Counted from the first letter of the stretch, positions 42,760-51,614 are shown. The stretch is DNA of 64,000 nt from Streptomyces nigra (GCF_003074055.1 NZ_CP029043.1:2534501-2598500), one strand, 5' to 3'. A program made the numbers and translations. Notes: a model not told the origin generated them from the letters alone.

Positions 42760-43201
42760 CGGCCCGGCCTACTCACCCGTCGGCAGGCCCGGCGAAAGCC
42801 GGCTCCGGAATTCTGCGACTCTGATCCGGTTCCCGGCGGCCGACGTGCGGCGGGCAGGCCCGGACGCCGGATCCGGAGGCAGAATTCCGGCTCCGTGGAC
42901 GTCGGGCCCGCCGGCCGACCGGCACCCCGTGAACCAACTCTCCGGCCCACCGGCCCTCCCCTTGCCGGTGGGCCGGACGCATGTGCCCCGGCGGCCGTGA
43001 ACGAAGGACTTTTCGGGCTCCGGCGGCAATAGCGCAGACGACCCCGGAATGAGCCTAAAGCGGACTGCGAGCACCGGCGCGCTCATTGCGCCATCCGAAG
43101 GAATCTCTGCGCGTTTGATTGTTCTCGCCGTGACTTATGCATGCATATACGGGTTTCCTTTTCGTAAGCGTGCGCAACCGTGAATTCAGGAAGGAACCGA
43201 G
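42760..43201. other. Intergenic region with large hairpin
   Basis: It contains the long inverted repeat at 42805-42890 and then an AT-richer leader (about 43100-43200) that should hold the promoter for the tandem secreted-protein genes. No gene is supported. Confidence 0.5.
42805..42890. terminator. Long interrupted hairpin after the secreted-protein gene
   Basis: CCGGAATTCTGC (42805-42816) pairs with GCAGAATTCCGG (42879-42890), and ATCCGG (42824-42829) with CCGGAT (42867-42872) inside it. The structure is large for a simple terminator. It starts 46 bases after the stop. Confidence 0.55.
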
Positions 43202-43552
43202 TTGCCCAGGAAGTTCGCGGTCATCACGGCCCTCGCCCTCAGCACCGTCGTCGGCAGCGCCGGCATCGCCTCCGCCGGCGGCTCCTACGGCGGCGACGGG
43301 TCCAAGAGCAGCTCCAGCACCACCGTCAAGGGCGGGAGCGGCTTCTCCTCGTCGCCGGTCGTCGTGAACGCGCCGCAGCAGGGCGTTCTGATCGCCAACG
43401 GCACCCTCGTCGACCTTCGCTGCGCCGTGCCGTGGTCCAACGGCGCCGTCCTCGGCGGTGTCGTCGCGCCCAACTCGCACTACGTCGGCTGCAACACCGG
43501 CAAGGTCGAGCAGGGCCGCAAGGCCGTCCGCGGCGGCGGCCTGCTCTTCTGA
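43202..43552 (+). CDS. Tandem secreted protein 1 (two-cysteine family)
   Basis: A 116-residue exported protein starting at TTG 43202 after AGGAAGG. The signal peptide ends near ASAGG (residue 26). The mature protein has STTVKGGSGFSSSPVVVN, then one Cys in LRCAVPWSNGAV and one in YVGCNTGKVEQGR. These features are shared with the next two genes. The two Cys suggest a disulfide. It is more divergent than the other two copies. It is not a chaplin or rodlin by motif, and no named family is recognised. Confidence 0.8.
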   Translation: MPRKFAVITALALSTVVGSAGIASAGGSYGGDGSKSSSSTTVKGGSGFSSSPVVVNAPQQGVLIANGTLVDLRCAVPWSNGAVLGGVVAPNSHYVGCNTGKVEQGRKAVRGGGLLF

Positions 43553-43554
43553 CT

Positions 43555-43579
43555 CCTGCTCCGACCGCGTCGTAGCAGG
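43555..43579 (+). promoter_or_regulatory. Intergenic stem-loop, copy 1
   Basis: CCTGCT pairs with AGCAGG around a 13-base loop, 2 bases after the stop of the first tandem gene. The same stem and loop length recur after the second gene at 43937-43961. Confidence 0.55.
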
Positions 43580-43613
43580 CAACACCACAACGCAGCCAGG
43601 AAAGGCTCAGCAC

Positions 43614-43934
43614 ATGCGCAACAAGGTTACGGCCATTTCCGCGGTCGCCGCGGGCATCGTCCTCGCGACCGCCGGCTCGGCCGCGGCCGACAACGACACC
43701 ACCACCGTCAAGGGCGGTAGCGGTTTCTCCTCCTCCCCGGTCGTCGTGAACGAGCCGCAGCAGGGCGTCATCGTCCTCAACGGCACCGCCGTCGACGGCC
43801 GTTGCATCGCCCCCTGGTCCAACGGTGCCGTCCTCGCCGCCGTCATCGCCCCCAACTCGAAGTACGTCGGCTGCAACACCGGCACCGTCGAGCAGGGCCG
43901 CGGCTCGTACCACAAGGGCGGAATCCTTTTCTGA
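43614..43934 (+). CDS. Tandem secreted protein 2 (two-cysteine family)
   Basis: A 106-residue exported protein. The signal peptide MRNKVTAISAVAAGIVLATA ends near AAA-DN (residue 25). The mature part has TTVKGGSGFSSSPVVVN, GRCIAPWSNGAVLAAVIAP and YVGCNTGTVEQGR, ending KGGILF. AGGAAAGG lies about 10 bases before ATG 43614. It is nearly identical to the third copy, including the DNA around the start, so the pair is a recent duplication. Function unknown. Confidence 0.82.
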   Translation: MRNKVTAISAVAAGIVLATAGSAAADNDTTTVKGGSGFSSSPVVVNEPQQGVIVLNGTAVDGRCIAPWSNGAVLAAVIAPNSKYVGCNTGTVEQGRGSYHKGGILF

Positions 43935-43936
43935 CC

Positions 43937-43961
43937 CCTGCTCCGAGCATTTCGCAGCAGG
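43937..43961 (+). promoter_or_regulatory. Intergenic stem-loop, copy 2
   Basis: CCTGCT pairs with AGCAGG around a 13-base loop directly after the second tandem gene. Stem sequence is conserved with copy 1 while the loop differs, so the structure rather than the loop seems kept. Confidence 0.55.
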
Positions 43962-43994
43962 TAAACCCACACGCAGCCCGGAAAGGCTCAGTAC

Positions 43995-44315
43995 ATGCGT
44001 AACAAGGTTACGGCCATTTCGGCCATCGCCGCGGGCATCGTTCTCGCGACCGGCGGCTCCGCCGCGGCGGACAACGACTCCACCACCGTCAAGGGCGGTA
44101 GCGGTTTCTCCTCCTCCCCGGTCGTCGTGAACGACGCGCAGCAGGGCCTGGCCGTCGTCAACGGCACCCTGATCGACGGTCGTTGCATCGCCCCGTGGTC
44201 GAACGGTGCCGTCCTCGGCGCCGTCATCGCCCCCAACTCGAAGTACGTCGGCTGCAACACCGGCAAGGTCGAGCAGGGCCGCGAGTCGGTGCACGTCGGC
44301 GGCCTGCTGTTCTGA
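43995..44315 (+). CDS. Tandem secreted protein 3 (two-cysteine family)
   Basis: A 106-residue exported protein and close paralogue of the preceding gene. The signal peptide is MRNKVTAISAIAAGIVLATG. The mature part has TTVKGGSGFSSSPVVVN, GRCIAPWSNGAVLGAVIAP and YVGCNTGKVEQGR, ending VGGLLF. The leader and ribosome binding site (GGAAAGG) match those of copy 2. The variable part lies between VVVN and GRC and near the C-terminus. It is the last gene before a strong terminator. Confidence 0.82.
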   Translation: MRNKVTAISAIAAGIVLATGGSAAADNDSTTVKGGSGFSSSPVVVNDAQQGLAVVNGTLIDGRCIAPWSNGAVLGAVIAPNSKYVGCNTGKVEQGRESVHVGGLLF

Positions 44316-44407
44316 GCGGTCCGTTCTGAGCACAGCTTCTTCCGAGGCGGTCCCCGGTTCTCCGGTGGGCCGCCCTCGGCATGTCCGGGGGACGTTGTGC
44401 CACATGC

Positions 44408-44445
44408 CGAAGGGCCGGCTCCGTGGGTACGGAGCCGGCCCTTCG
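44408..44445. terminator. Bidirectional terminator, 17-bp stem
   Basis: A perfect 17-bp stem (CGAAGGGCCGGCTCCGT and its complement) with a GGGT loop lies between the convergent secreted-protein genes ending at 44315 and 44471. Confidence 0.85.
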
Positions 44446-44470
44446 CGACGCGCCGGACGACGCGCCGAGG

Positions 44471-44752
44471 TCACCTGTTGAGCGGGAGCCCGCCGAGCAG
44501 CTTGCCGTCGACCGGGTTCGGCAGCGTGCCGCCGAAGACCGGCGTCTTCACGACGCCGGAGTCCTTGACGTTGGACTTCACCTTCTCCGCCGTGCGCTGC
44601 ACGCCCTTCGTGGCGGAGGGAAGGCTCCGGGTGACCGCCGAGCCGTTGTCGACCAGGCCGCTCCCGGGCATGTTCACGGCGGAGGCGGGAACAGCGGCGC
44701 CGGCGATCGCGAGCGATCCGGCGACCACGGCAGCAGCCTTCAGGTTCTTCAT
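44471..44752 (-). CDS. Small secreted protein
   Basis: A 93-residue exported protein. The signal peptide MKNLKAAAVVAGSLAIAGAA ends near ASA. The mature part is basic and Gly/Val-rich without Cys, ending GGLPLNR. The second of two adjacent ATGs (44752) is preferred because GGAAAGG then sits 6 bases away. It shares the ribosome-binding leader style of the tandem family. The function is unknown. Confidence 0.78.
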   Translation of the reverse strand: MKNLKAAAVVAGSLAIAGAAVPASAVNMPGSGLVDNGSAVTRSLPSATKGVQRTAEKVKSNVKDSGVVKTPVFGGTLPNPVDGKLLGGLPLNR

Positions 44753-44858
44753 CATGTGCCTTTCCAGGTGAATCCGTTCGTGGTTCTCCCGGGCTAACGA
44801 CACGGGAACTCGGCGGAAACCCCGCAGTCGTCAAGTTCCCGGAACTCATACGAAAAGA

Positions 44859-44890
44859 CCCGTCGGGCCGGCGGGGGCCGGTCCGACGGG
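44859..44890 (-). terminator. Terminator of the coiled-coil secreted-protein gene
   Basis: CCCGTCGG and CCGACGGG, with inner CCGGC/GCCGG, form a stem; on the minus strand it is followed by TCTTTTCG. It lies 26 bases after the stop at 44916. Confidence 0.75.
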
Positions 44891-44915
44891 CCGTGAGATC
44901 GGCGGCTGCTTCGCC

Positions 44916-45584
44916 TCAGGCACCGGTCCCGGTCTCGGCGGACGGCAGGCCGGGCAGTCGCGCGGCGGGCAGGCCGCGGTCGAGCAGGGTGGCGACGGAG
45001 ACGTCCACGAGCTTCTTCACCACGTTGTCGGCCGCCGGGTCCACCTGCTCGCCCTTGTCCGCCAGCAGAGCGGCCAGGAGGCCGTCCACGGCCTTGCCGA
45101 GCGCGTCGAGGGCGCCCGACGTGAGGCCGGTGGTGTCGGTCGTGTCGGTCGTGTCAGTGGCGTCGGCGGCGTCGGCGGCGTCGGTGAGCGCCTCCTCGCG
45201 GTCCGCCGCGGCTTCCCTGCGGGCCTCTTCGGCCTCCGCGCGGGCGGCCGCCACCTCCTGCGCGGCCTCGGCGAGGGCCTCCTCGCGGGCCTGGGCGACG
45301 GCCTCCCGGGCCGCGGCGGCGAGCTTCTTCGCCTCCGCCGCGGTGAGCGGGTCGTCGTCCGCGGCGAGGGCGGAGTCCAGCAGCCGGGTCACGGGGGTCA
45401 GGACGGTGCCGAGGCCGGCCAGCGCGTCGGTCTGGTCACGCAGCGCCGCCCGCCTGTCGGCGGCCGTACGGGAGGCGGGACGGGTGTCGTCGGGGCCGGC
45501 GGCGAGGGCCGGCGCCACCGCACCCAGGAGGAGTGCCGCGCACAGGGCCGAGGTGGCGATGCGACGGGTGGTCGGAGCAGGCAA
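44916..45584 (-). CDS. Secreted Ala/Glu-rich coiled-coil protein
   Basis: A 222-residue exported protein. The signal peptide (MPAPTTRRIATSALCAALLL to ALA) ends near residue 28. A long Ala/Glu/Arg coiled coil covers about residues 80-140, followed by a DATDTTDTTDTT repeat and a helical C-terminal domain (about 155-215). There are no catalytic motifs. It is probably an envelope-associated structural protein. The repeat DNA (GTCGGTCGTGTC-type) could vary in length. Confidence 0.8.
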   Translation of the reverse strand: MPAPTTRRIATSALCAALLLGAVAPALAAGPDDTRPASRTAADRRAALRDQTDALAGLGTVLTPVTRLLDSALAADDDPLTAAEAKKLAAAAREAVAQAREEALAEAAQEVAAARAEAEEARREAAADREEALTDAADAADATDTTDTTDTTGLTSGALDALGKAVDGLLAALLADKGEQVDPAADNVVKKLVDVSVATLLDRGLPAARLPGLPSAETGTGA

Positions 45585-45954
45585 GGGATTTCCCTCCGGC
45601 GAGATTTCGGGGTCGTGCGCCCACCGTCTCCGCCGGGGACCCGGCTGTCGAATTCGGCGGCCCCGAACAGGGCACGGGACCTGCTGATCGGGTGGACACC
45701 GGAAACCACTCCGTACTACGGCTCCAAACGGGTGGTCCGCGCGGGAAACAACTCGGGAAACGGGTCTGCTCCACCATCGCCGACCCTATCGGCGATAAAT
45801 ATGGATAAGTGGCTGGCGCTGTTCATCTCATGTGTCCGGAAAGCCGTTTGGACCACGCAGTCCGGTGAACAGCTGCGGAATCGTACAGCGGGACGCGCCA
45901 CACATCGTCGTGTTACTGGTTCGGACTCTTTTCTGCGGAAGGGCAGCCTCGGTC
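45585..45954. other. Divergent promoter region before the polysaccharide operon
   Basis: This spacer separates the coiled-coil protein gene (minus) from the polysaccharide operon (plus) and should contain promoters for both. An AT-richer stretch around 45790-45810 (GGCGATAAATATGG) is a candidate -10 area, without a convincing -35. The frame of the first transferase stays open back to 45832 but lacks protein-like content. No gene is seen. Confidence 0.45.
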
Positions 45955-47094
45955 ATGCGCGTGGTGCCGCACATCCTGCATGTCGCCCAGCCCGTCGAGG
46001 GCGGGGTCGCGCGGGTCGTGACGGACCTGGTGGCGGCTCAGCTCCGCTCCGGACTACGGGTGACCGTTGCCGCGCCGCCCGGCGGCACCCTCACGGACTC
46101 TCTGACCTCGCTCGGGTGTGCCGTACGGCCGTGGGACACGACGCGGGCCCCGGGGGCGCGGCTGCCCGGTGAGGTGCGGCGGCTGGCGCGGCTGGTGCGC
46201 GAGGTGCGGCCCGATCTGGTGCACGCGCACAGCGCGAAGGCGGGGCTGGCGGCACGTCTGGCGGTGCGGGGCGCCCTGCCGACCGTGTTCCAGCCGCACG
46301 CCTGGTCGTTCGAGGCCGCGGGTCCCGTGGTGAACCGGGCGGCGCTGGGCTGGGAGCGGTTCGGGGCGCGGTGGGCGGCGCGGGTGGTGTGCGTGAGCGA
46401 GGGCGAACGGCGCACCGGTGAGCGGCGTGGTGTCCGGGCGGTGTGGCGAGTGGTCCCCAACGGCGTGGACACCGCCAGGTTCCGGCCGGAGGGCTCGCGT
46501 GCGGACGTGGAAGGCGCACCGCTGGTGGTGTGCGTGGGCCGGCTGTGCCGTCAGAAGGGGCAGGACGTGCTCCTCGGGGCGTGGCCGGAGGTCGCGAGAA
46601 GTGTGCCTGGGGCCCGGCTGGTGCTGGTCGGTGACGGGCCGGACGGGGAGCGGCTGCGGCTCGCCGCGCCCGCGTCGGTGCGGTTCGCGGGGGCCGTGGC
46701 GGACGCCGCGCCCTGGTACCGGGCCGCCGATGTCGTGGTGCTGCCGTCGCGCTGGGAGGGCATGGCGCTGGCGCCGCTGGAGGCCATGGCGTGCGGGCGG
46801 CCGGTCGTGGTGACGGACGTGGACGGGGCCCGCGAGAGCCTGCCGCCCGAGTCCCGCGCGGCGTGCCTGGTGCCGCCGGACGACCCCGGTGCGCTGGGCC
46901 GGGCACTCACGGCGCTGCTGCTCGATGCGCCGCTGCGCTCGGAGCTCGGCGCGCGGGCCCGGGCGCACACGCTCGCCGCCCACGATCTGCGGCGCGCCAC
47001 GGACGCCGTGACCGACGTGTACCGCGAACTGCTCGGTGGTCCCACCGCGCCGGTCGTCGGACCTTACGAGGGCAGGAAGTGCATCACCACATGA
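45955..47094 (+). CDS. GT4-family glycosyltransferase
   Basis: Retaining GT-B glycosyltransferase of 379 residues. The N-terminal domain has HVAQPVEGGVARVV and DLVHAHSAKAGLAARLA. The C-terminal donor domain has VPNGVDTARFRPEG, VCVGRLCRQKGQDVLLGAW and the E-x7-E-like PSRWEGMALAPLEAMACGRP. It would add a sugar to a lipid-linked intermediate on the cytoplasmic face. First gene of the polysaccharide operon; its stop overlaps the next start (ATGA). ATG 45955 is preferred over an upstream ATG at 45832. Confidence 0.88.
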   Translation: MRVVPHILHVAQPVEGGVARVVTDLVAAQLRSGLRVTVAAPPGGTLTDSLTSLGCAVRPWDTTRAPGARLPGEVRRLARLVREVRPDLVHAHSAKAGLAARLAVRGALPTVFQPHAWSFEAAGPVVNRAALGWERFGARWAARVVCVSEGERRTGERRGVRAVWRVVPNGVDTARFRPEGSRADVEGAPLVVCVGRLCRQKGQDVLLGAWPEVARSVPGARLVLVGDGPDGERLRLAAPASVRFAGAVADAAPWYRAADVVVLPSRWEGMALAPLEAMACGRPVVVTDVDGARESLPPESRAACLVPPDDPGALGRALTALLLDAPLRSELGARARAHTLAAHDLRRATDAVTDVYRELLGGPTAPVVGPYEGRKCITT

Positions 47095-48548
47095 CCGCGG
47101 AAAGCTTCGTCGCCTCGCCCGCGGGGCAGCACCGGGCGCCCGAGGGCGCCCTCTCCGTTCCGGCCCCCGGTGGGCTCCCGGGCGGGCACGGTCCGGCCGC
47201 CGGGCGCGGGCCGCGCCGCAGGCGGCCGGACGCGCGGCTGCCGCTGTGGCTCGCCGACGGCGGCGCGGTCCTCGTGGGGGCGCTGGCGCTGCCCGCCGCG
47301 CACCGGCATCCGCTGGTCCTGGCCCTGCTGGCGCTCGGGGTGTTCGCGCTGAACCGGCGGGCCTCGCTGTACGACGTCTCTCTCATGCCGGGGGCGCTGG
47401 ACGACGTGCCGGCGGTCTGCGGCCGGATCGCCGTCGGCTGGGCGGTGGCGGCGGCGCTGTCGCCGCTGCGGTCGGTGCCGCCGTCGGTGCTGCTCACCGT
47501 GGTCGCCGCGCACTGTGCGGCGGCGTGCGCGGGCCGGGCGGTGGTGCTGGGGCTGCGGCGCCGCGCGCTGCGCCGGCGGCCCTGTCCGGCGCTGGTCGTC
47601 GGCCCGGTGGTGACGGCCCGGCAGGTGGCCGCCGCGCTGCTGCGCCGCCCCGAGTGCGGGGTGCGGCCGGTCGGGCTGGTCGCCGAAGGCCCGGACGCGC
47701 TCGATGAGATGGCCGACGAGACGGGGCTGCCGGTGTTCACGACGGCGCTGGAGGCGCGCCGGGCCGTGGGCCGCGACGGGGTCGGGGCGGTTCTGGTCGT
47801 GGGGGCCGCAACCCGCGTGGAGCGGGCGTCGGTGCTGCGAGGGCTGGCCGCGTCCGGCTGTGCGCTGTGGGAGCTGGACGCCGACCGGGGGCCGTACACG
47901 GTGGGTGGCCGGGCCGGGCATCTGGCCGGGTTCCCGCGCCGGCCGCTGCGGCGGGAGGACGGGCGGAAGCCCGGCGCGGGCCTGAAGCGGCTGCTGGACG
48001 TGGCGCTGTCCGGTGCGCTGCTGGTGCTGACCGGCCCTGTGCTGCTGGGGTGCGCGCTGGCGCTGCGGTTCATGGACGGGCCCGGTGTCGTCTTCCGGCA
48101 GGAGCGGATCGGGCGGGACGGGCGGCCGTTCACGATGCTGAAGCTGCGCACGCACCGGCCCGCCAGCGAGCACGAGGCGGCGACCCGCTGGAGCGTGGCG
48201 AACCAGCAGGACATGAGCCGGTTCTGCCACTTCCTGCGGCGTACCTCGCTGGACGAGCTGCTCCAGTTGTGGAACGTCTTCCGCGGAGACATGAGCCTGG
48301 TCGGTCCGCGGCCCGAACGGCCTTACTTCGTGGCGCAGTTCAGCCAGGCGCACCCCGGCTATCCGGAGCGGCACCGGATGCGCACCGGGATCACCGGGCT
48401 GGCGCAGATCAACGGGCTGCGCGGCGACACCTCGATCGAGGACCGGGCCCGCTACGACAACGCCTACATCGACGACTGGTCGCTGTGGCAGGACGTCTGC
48501 GTCCTGCTGCGCACGGCGGCCCAGTTCGTCCGGCCGACGGGGAGCTGA
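47091..48548 (+). CDS. Polyprenyl-phosphate sugar-1-phosphate transferase
   Basis: Initiating phosphoglycosyltransferase of 485 residues (WbaP/CpsE type). The N-terminal part has several membrane helices and a central Rossmann-like domain. The C-terminal bacterial sugar-transferase domain (about 300-480) has KRLLDVALSG, FRQERIGRDGRPFTMLKLRT, RRTSLDELLQLWNVFRGDMS and LVGPRPERP, followed by GITGLAQINGLRG. It links the first sugar phosphate to undecaprenyl phosphate and so defines this operon as a lipid-linked polymer pathway. ATG 47091 overlaps the upstream stop. Confidence 0.92.
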   Translation: MTAESFVASPAGQHRAPEGALSVPAPGGLPGGHGPAAGRGPRRRRPDARLPLWLADGGAVLVGALALPAAHRHPLVLALLALGVFALNRRASLYDVSLMPGALDDVPAVCGRIAVGWAVAAALSPLRSVPPSVLLTVVAAHCAAACAGRAVVLGLRRRALRRRPCPALVVGPVVTARQVAAALLRRPECGVRPVGLVAEGPDALDEMADETGLPVFTTALEARRAVGRDGVGAVLVVGAATRVERASVLRGLAASGCALWELDADRGPYTVGGRAGHLAGFPRRPLRREDGRKPGAGLKRLLDVALSGALLVLTGPVLLGCALALRFMDGPGVVFRQERIGRDGRPFTMLKLRTHRPASEHEAATRWSVANQQDMSRFCHFLRRTSLDELLQLWNVFRGDMSLVGPRPERPYFVAQFSQAHPGYPERHRMRTGITGLAQINGLRGDTSIEDRARYDNAYIDDWSLWQDVCVLLRTAAQFVRPTGS

Positions 48549-48555
48549 GGCACCG

Positions 48556-49890
48556 ATGACCACGTCCCCCGCCGTCCTGACCCGGACCACCCCCGCGCGG
48601 CCGGTGCCGCCCCGGCTGCGCCCGGTCCTGCCCCTGCTGCCCGTGCTGCCGGTGGTGGCGATCGTCGTGCTGCTCGGTCTGCCGGTCCGGGCGGGCGGTT
48701 CCGTCACGCCCGCGGACGCGGCGTCGGCGCTGGCCGTGCTGTGCGCGCTCGGACAGGCGGTGCTGCGCGGGCGGCGGCTGCCCCGGACGGCCGTGCTGGT
48801 GCTCGGACTGCCCGTGGTGGGGATCGCGCTGGCCTCGACGGGCGCGGCGACCCCGGGGGACGCGCTGACCGGACTGGCCCGGCACCTCCAGGTGTTCGTG
48901 CTGATCCCGGTCGCGGTGACGCTGCTGGTACGGGACCGGCGCGGGGCGCGGCTGGTGCTGTGGTCGCTGGTCGGCCTGGCGCTGTGGCAGGGCGGGATCG
49001 GCGTCAAGCAGTACCTGACCGGGACGGGGGCGTCGTACCAGGGGGCGTTCGTCCGGGCGGTGGGGACGTTCGGGCCTTCCGACGTGATGGGGATGGCGAA
49101 CGTCGTGGCGCTCGGCATCGTGGCGGCGACCGGTCTCGCGCTCGGCACCCGGTCGGCGCGGCAGCGGCTGGTGGCGGTCGGGTGCGCGGCGGTGCTGCTG
49201 GTGCCGCTCGCGGTGTCGTTCAGCCGGGGCGCCTGGATCGCGACGGCGGTGACCTGCGGGATGGTGCTGCTGCTGGCGGGGGTGCGTCGGGCGGCCGGGG
49301 TGTTCGCCGCGGTGGTGGCGGCGGCCGTGGTGCTGGTGGGCGGGTTCGGGGTGGGCGCGGCGCAGCTGGAGGAGCGGCTGACCAGCATCACGCGGGTCAC
49401 GGACGCGCCGGACCAGTCGGTCGTCGACCGGTACACGATGTGGGCGGCCGCGGCGGACATGTGGAGCGCGGATCCGCTGACCGGTGTGGGTCTGAAGGGC
49501 TTTCCGGCGCACCGCGACGGGCACGCCTCGCTGGCGCTGTCGTCGGGCAGCGACACCGAGGGCGCCGGGCAGGCGTTCGTACGGCAGCCGCTGCTGTCGC
49601 CGCACAACATGTACCTCCTGCTGCTCAGCGAGCAGGGGCTGGTGGGCGTGGTCACGGTGGCGGGCGGCTGGCTGGCGCTGCTGGTGTGCGCGCTGCGCCG
49701 GCTGCGGCGCGGCGCCGGGCCCGTCCGGGACTGCGCGCTGGCGGCCTGCGGGCTGCTGATGTGGCAGCTCGTCAACTTCCTGTACGCCGACATCGGCGGG
49801 CCCTCGACCGTGCTGACGGCGGTCTGCCTCGGGCTGGCCGCGTGGTGGGCGCTGTCCGGGGACGCGGCCCGGGAAGCGGGGGCCCGGTGA
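48556..49890 (+). CDS. O-antigen ligase/polymerase-like membrane protein (Wzy)
   Basis: A 444-residue membrane protein with about 10-12 helices. A large extracytoplasmic loop near residues 270-350 contains YTMWAAAADMWSADPLTGVG and LSPHNMYLLLLSEQGLVG. That pattern is typical of the Wzy_C/RfaL family, in which the loop His and Arg residues act. It would polymerise or ligate lipid-linked repeat units on the outer face. The stop overlaps the flippase start (GTGA). Confidence 0.85.
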   Translation: MTTSPAVLTRTTPARPVPPRLRPVLPLLPVLPVVAIVVLLGLPVRAGGSVTPADAASALAVLCALGQAVLRGRRLPRTAVLVLGLPVVGIALASTGAATPGDALTGLARHLQVFVLIPVAVTLLVRDRRGARLVLWSLVGLALWQGGIGVKQYLTGTGASYQGAFVRAVGTFGPSDVMGMANVVALGIVAATGLALGTRSARQRLVAVGCAAVLLVPLAVSFSRGAWIATAVTCGMVLLLAGVRRAAGVFAAVVAAAVVLVGGFGVGAAQLEERLTSITRVTDAPDQSVVDRYTMWAAAADMWSADPLTGVGLKGFPAHRDGHASLALSSGSDTEGAGQAFVRQPLLSPHNMYLLLLSEQGLVGVVTVAGGWLALLVCALRRLRRGAGPVRDCALAACGLLMWQLVNFLYADIGGPSTVLTAVCLGLAAWWALSGDAAREAGAR

Positions 49891-51614
49891 GGTCGGGCGC
49901 GACGGAGCAGGCGGACACGGCGGCCGGGAGCGGCCCGCGTCCCGCTGTTCCCGCCCCGGCCGGGGCGCCCCGCTCCCCCGGTGCCGTCTCGGGCCGCTTC
50001 CTCGCGCGGGCGACGCTGCTGTCGGCCGCCCTGTCGATGGCCGCCGCGGTGCTCGGCCTGGGCCGGGACCAGGCGCTCGCCCATCTGTTCGGCGCGGGCG
50101 CGGAGACCGACGCGTTCCTGGTGGCCTGGACGGTGCCGGAGATGGCGTCGACGCTGCTGATCGAGGACGGCATGGCGTTCGTGCTGGTGCCGGCGTTCAG
50201 CCTGGCGCTGGCGCGGCGGGGGCGCGGGACGCCGGGGCCCGACCCGGTGCGCGCCCTGGTGGCCGCCTCGCTGCCGCGGCTGTGTCTGGCGCTCGCCGGG
50301 GCGGCCGCGCTGCTCGTGCTCGGGGCGCCGCTGCTGGTCGCGTTCCTCGCGCCGGGGCTGTCCGACCCGTCCCTGGCGGTGGCCTGCACCCGGCTGACGG
50401 CGACCTGTGTGCTGAGCTTCGGGCTGGCCGGGTACTGCAGCGCGGCGCTGCGCGCGCACCGCAGCTATCTGGCGCCGGGCGCCATCTACATCGCGTACAA
50501 CGCGGTCATCATCGCGACGATGGTCGTGCTCGCCGCGCGCTGGGGGGTACGGGCGGCGGCGCTCGGGGTCGCGCTCGGCGGCTGCGCCATGGCGCTCGCG
50601 CAGGCGCCCTCGCTGTGGCGGCGCCTGGCGCGGCGGCCCGGCGGGAGCGGTGTCCCGCAGGCGGCGGGTGCGGGCCGGGACGGCGGGCCCGGCGTCACGC
50701 GGGCGGCGGGTGCCGACCGGGACGGCGGGCGGGCGTTCACGGTGGGGCTGGTCTGCGCGGTGCTGCTGTTCGCGGTGGGCCGGCAGTCGCAGGTCCTCAT
50801 CGAGCGGTACTTCGCGTCCGGACTGCCGGCCGGGGCCATCTCGCACCTCAACTACGCGCAGAAGGTGGCCCAGTTGCCGATGTCGCTCGCGATGATGGTG
50901 TGCGTCGTGACCTTCCCGGTGGTGGCGCGGGCGATCGCCGAGGGCGACGTCCGGCGGGCCCGGGACCGGGTCGAGCGGGACCTGGCGCTGATGGCCTGCC
51001 TGGTGCTGCTCGGCACGAGCGTGGTGGTGGCCTGCGCGCCGGGGATCGTGCAACTGCTCTTCCAGCGGGGCGCGTTCACCGCCGGGGACACCGCCGCGAC
51101 CGCCGCCGTGATGCGGGTGTACGCGCTCGGGCTGCTCGGGCACACCCTGGTGGGCGCGCTCGTGCGGTCGTACTTCTCGACGGGCCGCGCCAGTTGGTAC
51201 CCGCCGGCCGTCATGGGCATCGGCGTGGTCGCCACCATCGGGCTGAGCGCCTGGGCCGTGGGGCCCTGGGGGGCGCGCGGGATCGCCGGCGCCAACGCGG
51301 CCGGCATCACCCTGACCGCGCTGCTCCTGCTGCTCGGCCTCGGCCCGCAGTCCGTGCCCGTGCGGATCCCCCGGGTCGCCGGCGCGCTGGCCCGCCCGGT
51401 GGCCGCCGCCGTGGGCGCCACCGCGGCCGGGCTGGCCGGCGCCGGTCTGGCCGACGGGCCCGCGGCGTCCACCGCCGCCGGCTGCGCCTGCGCGAGCGTC
51501 GTGTTCCTGGCGCTGGCGTGGCTCCTGAACGCGGCGGGCGTCCGGTCCCTGCCGTTTCCCGTTCCGCATTCCGTCCGCAGCCCCCTCACACGAAAGCTCC
51601 GCCATGGTCGCTGA
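49887..51614 (+). CDS. MurJ/MviN-like lipid-linked oligosaccharide flippase
   Basis: A 575-residue multi-pass protein (about 14 helices) of the MOP/MVF superfamily. The N-terminal region has FLARATLLSAALSMAAAVLG and GRDQALAHLFGAGAETDAF; later come ISHLNYAQKVAQLPMSLAMM and LLFQRGAFTAGDTAATA. The latter is characteristic of MurJ. Within this operon it more likely serves as the Wzx-type flippase for the polymer repeat unit. Start GTG 49887 overlaps the Wzy stop by four bases. Confidence 0.88.
   Translation: MRSGATEQADTAAGSGPRPAVPAPAGAPRSPGAVSGRFLARATLLSAALSMAAAVLGLGRDQALAHLFGAGAETDAFLVAWTVPEMASTLLIEDGMAFVLVPAFSLALARRGRGTPGPDPVRALVAASLPRLCLALAGAAALLVLGAPLLVAFLAPGLSDPSLAVACTRLTATCVLSFGLAGYCSAALRAHRSYLAPGAIYIAYNAVIIATMVVLAARWGVRAAALGVALGGCAMALAQAPSLWRRLARRPGGSGVPQAAGAGRDGGPGVTRAAGADRDGGRAFTVGLVCAVLLFAVGRQSQVLIERYFASGLPAGAISHLNYAQKVAQLPMSLAMMVCVVTFPVVARAIAEGDVRRARDRVERDLALMACLVLLGTSVVVACAPGIVQLLFQRGAFTAGDTAATAAVMRVYALGLLGHTLVGALVRSYFSTGRASWYPPAVMGIGVVATIGLSAWAVGPWGARGIAGANAAGITLTALLLLLGLGPQSVPVRIPRVAGALARPVAAAVGATAAGLAGAGLADGPAASTAAGCACASVVFLALAWLLNAAGVRSLPFPVPHSVRSPLTRKLRHGR

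Noticed and set aside
43202..44315. Tandem secreted proteins as chaplins
   Set aside because: They lack the chaplin core (a hydrophobic domain with GNxAGNxC-type pattern) and differ in cysteine context.
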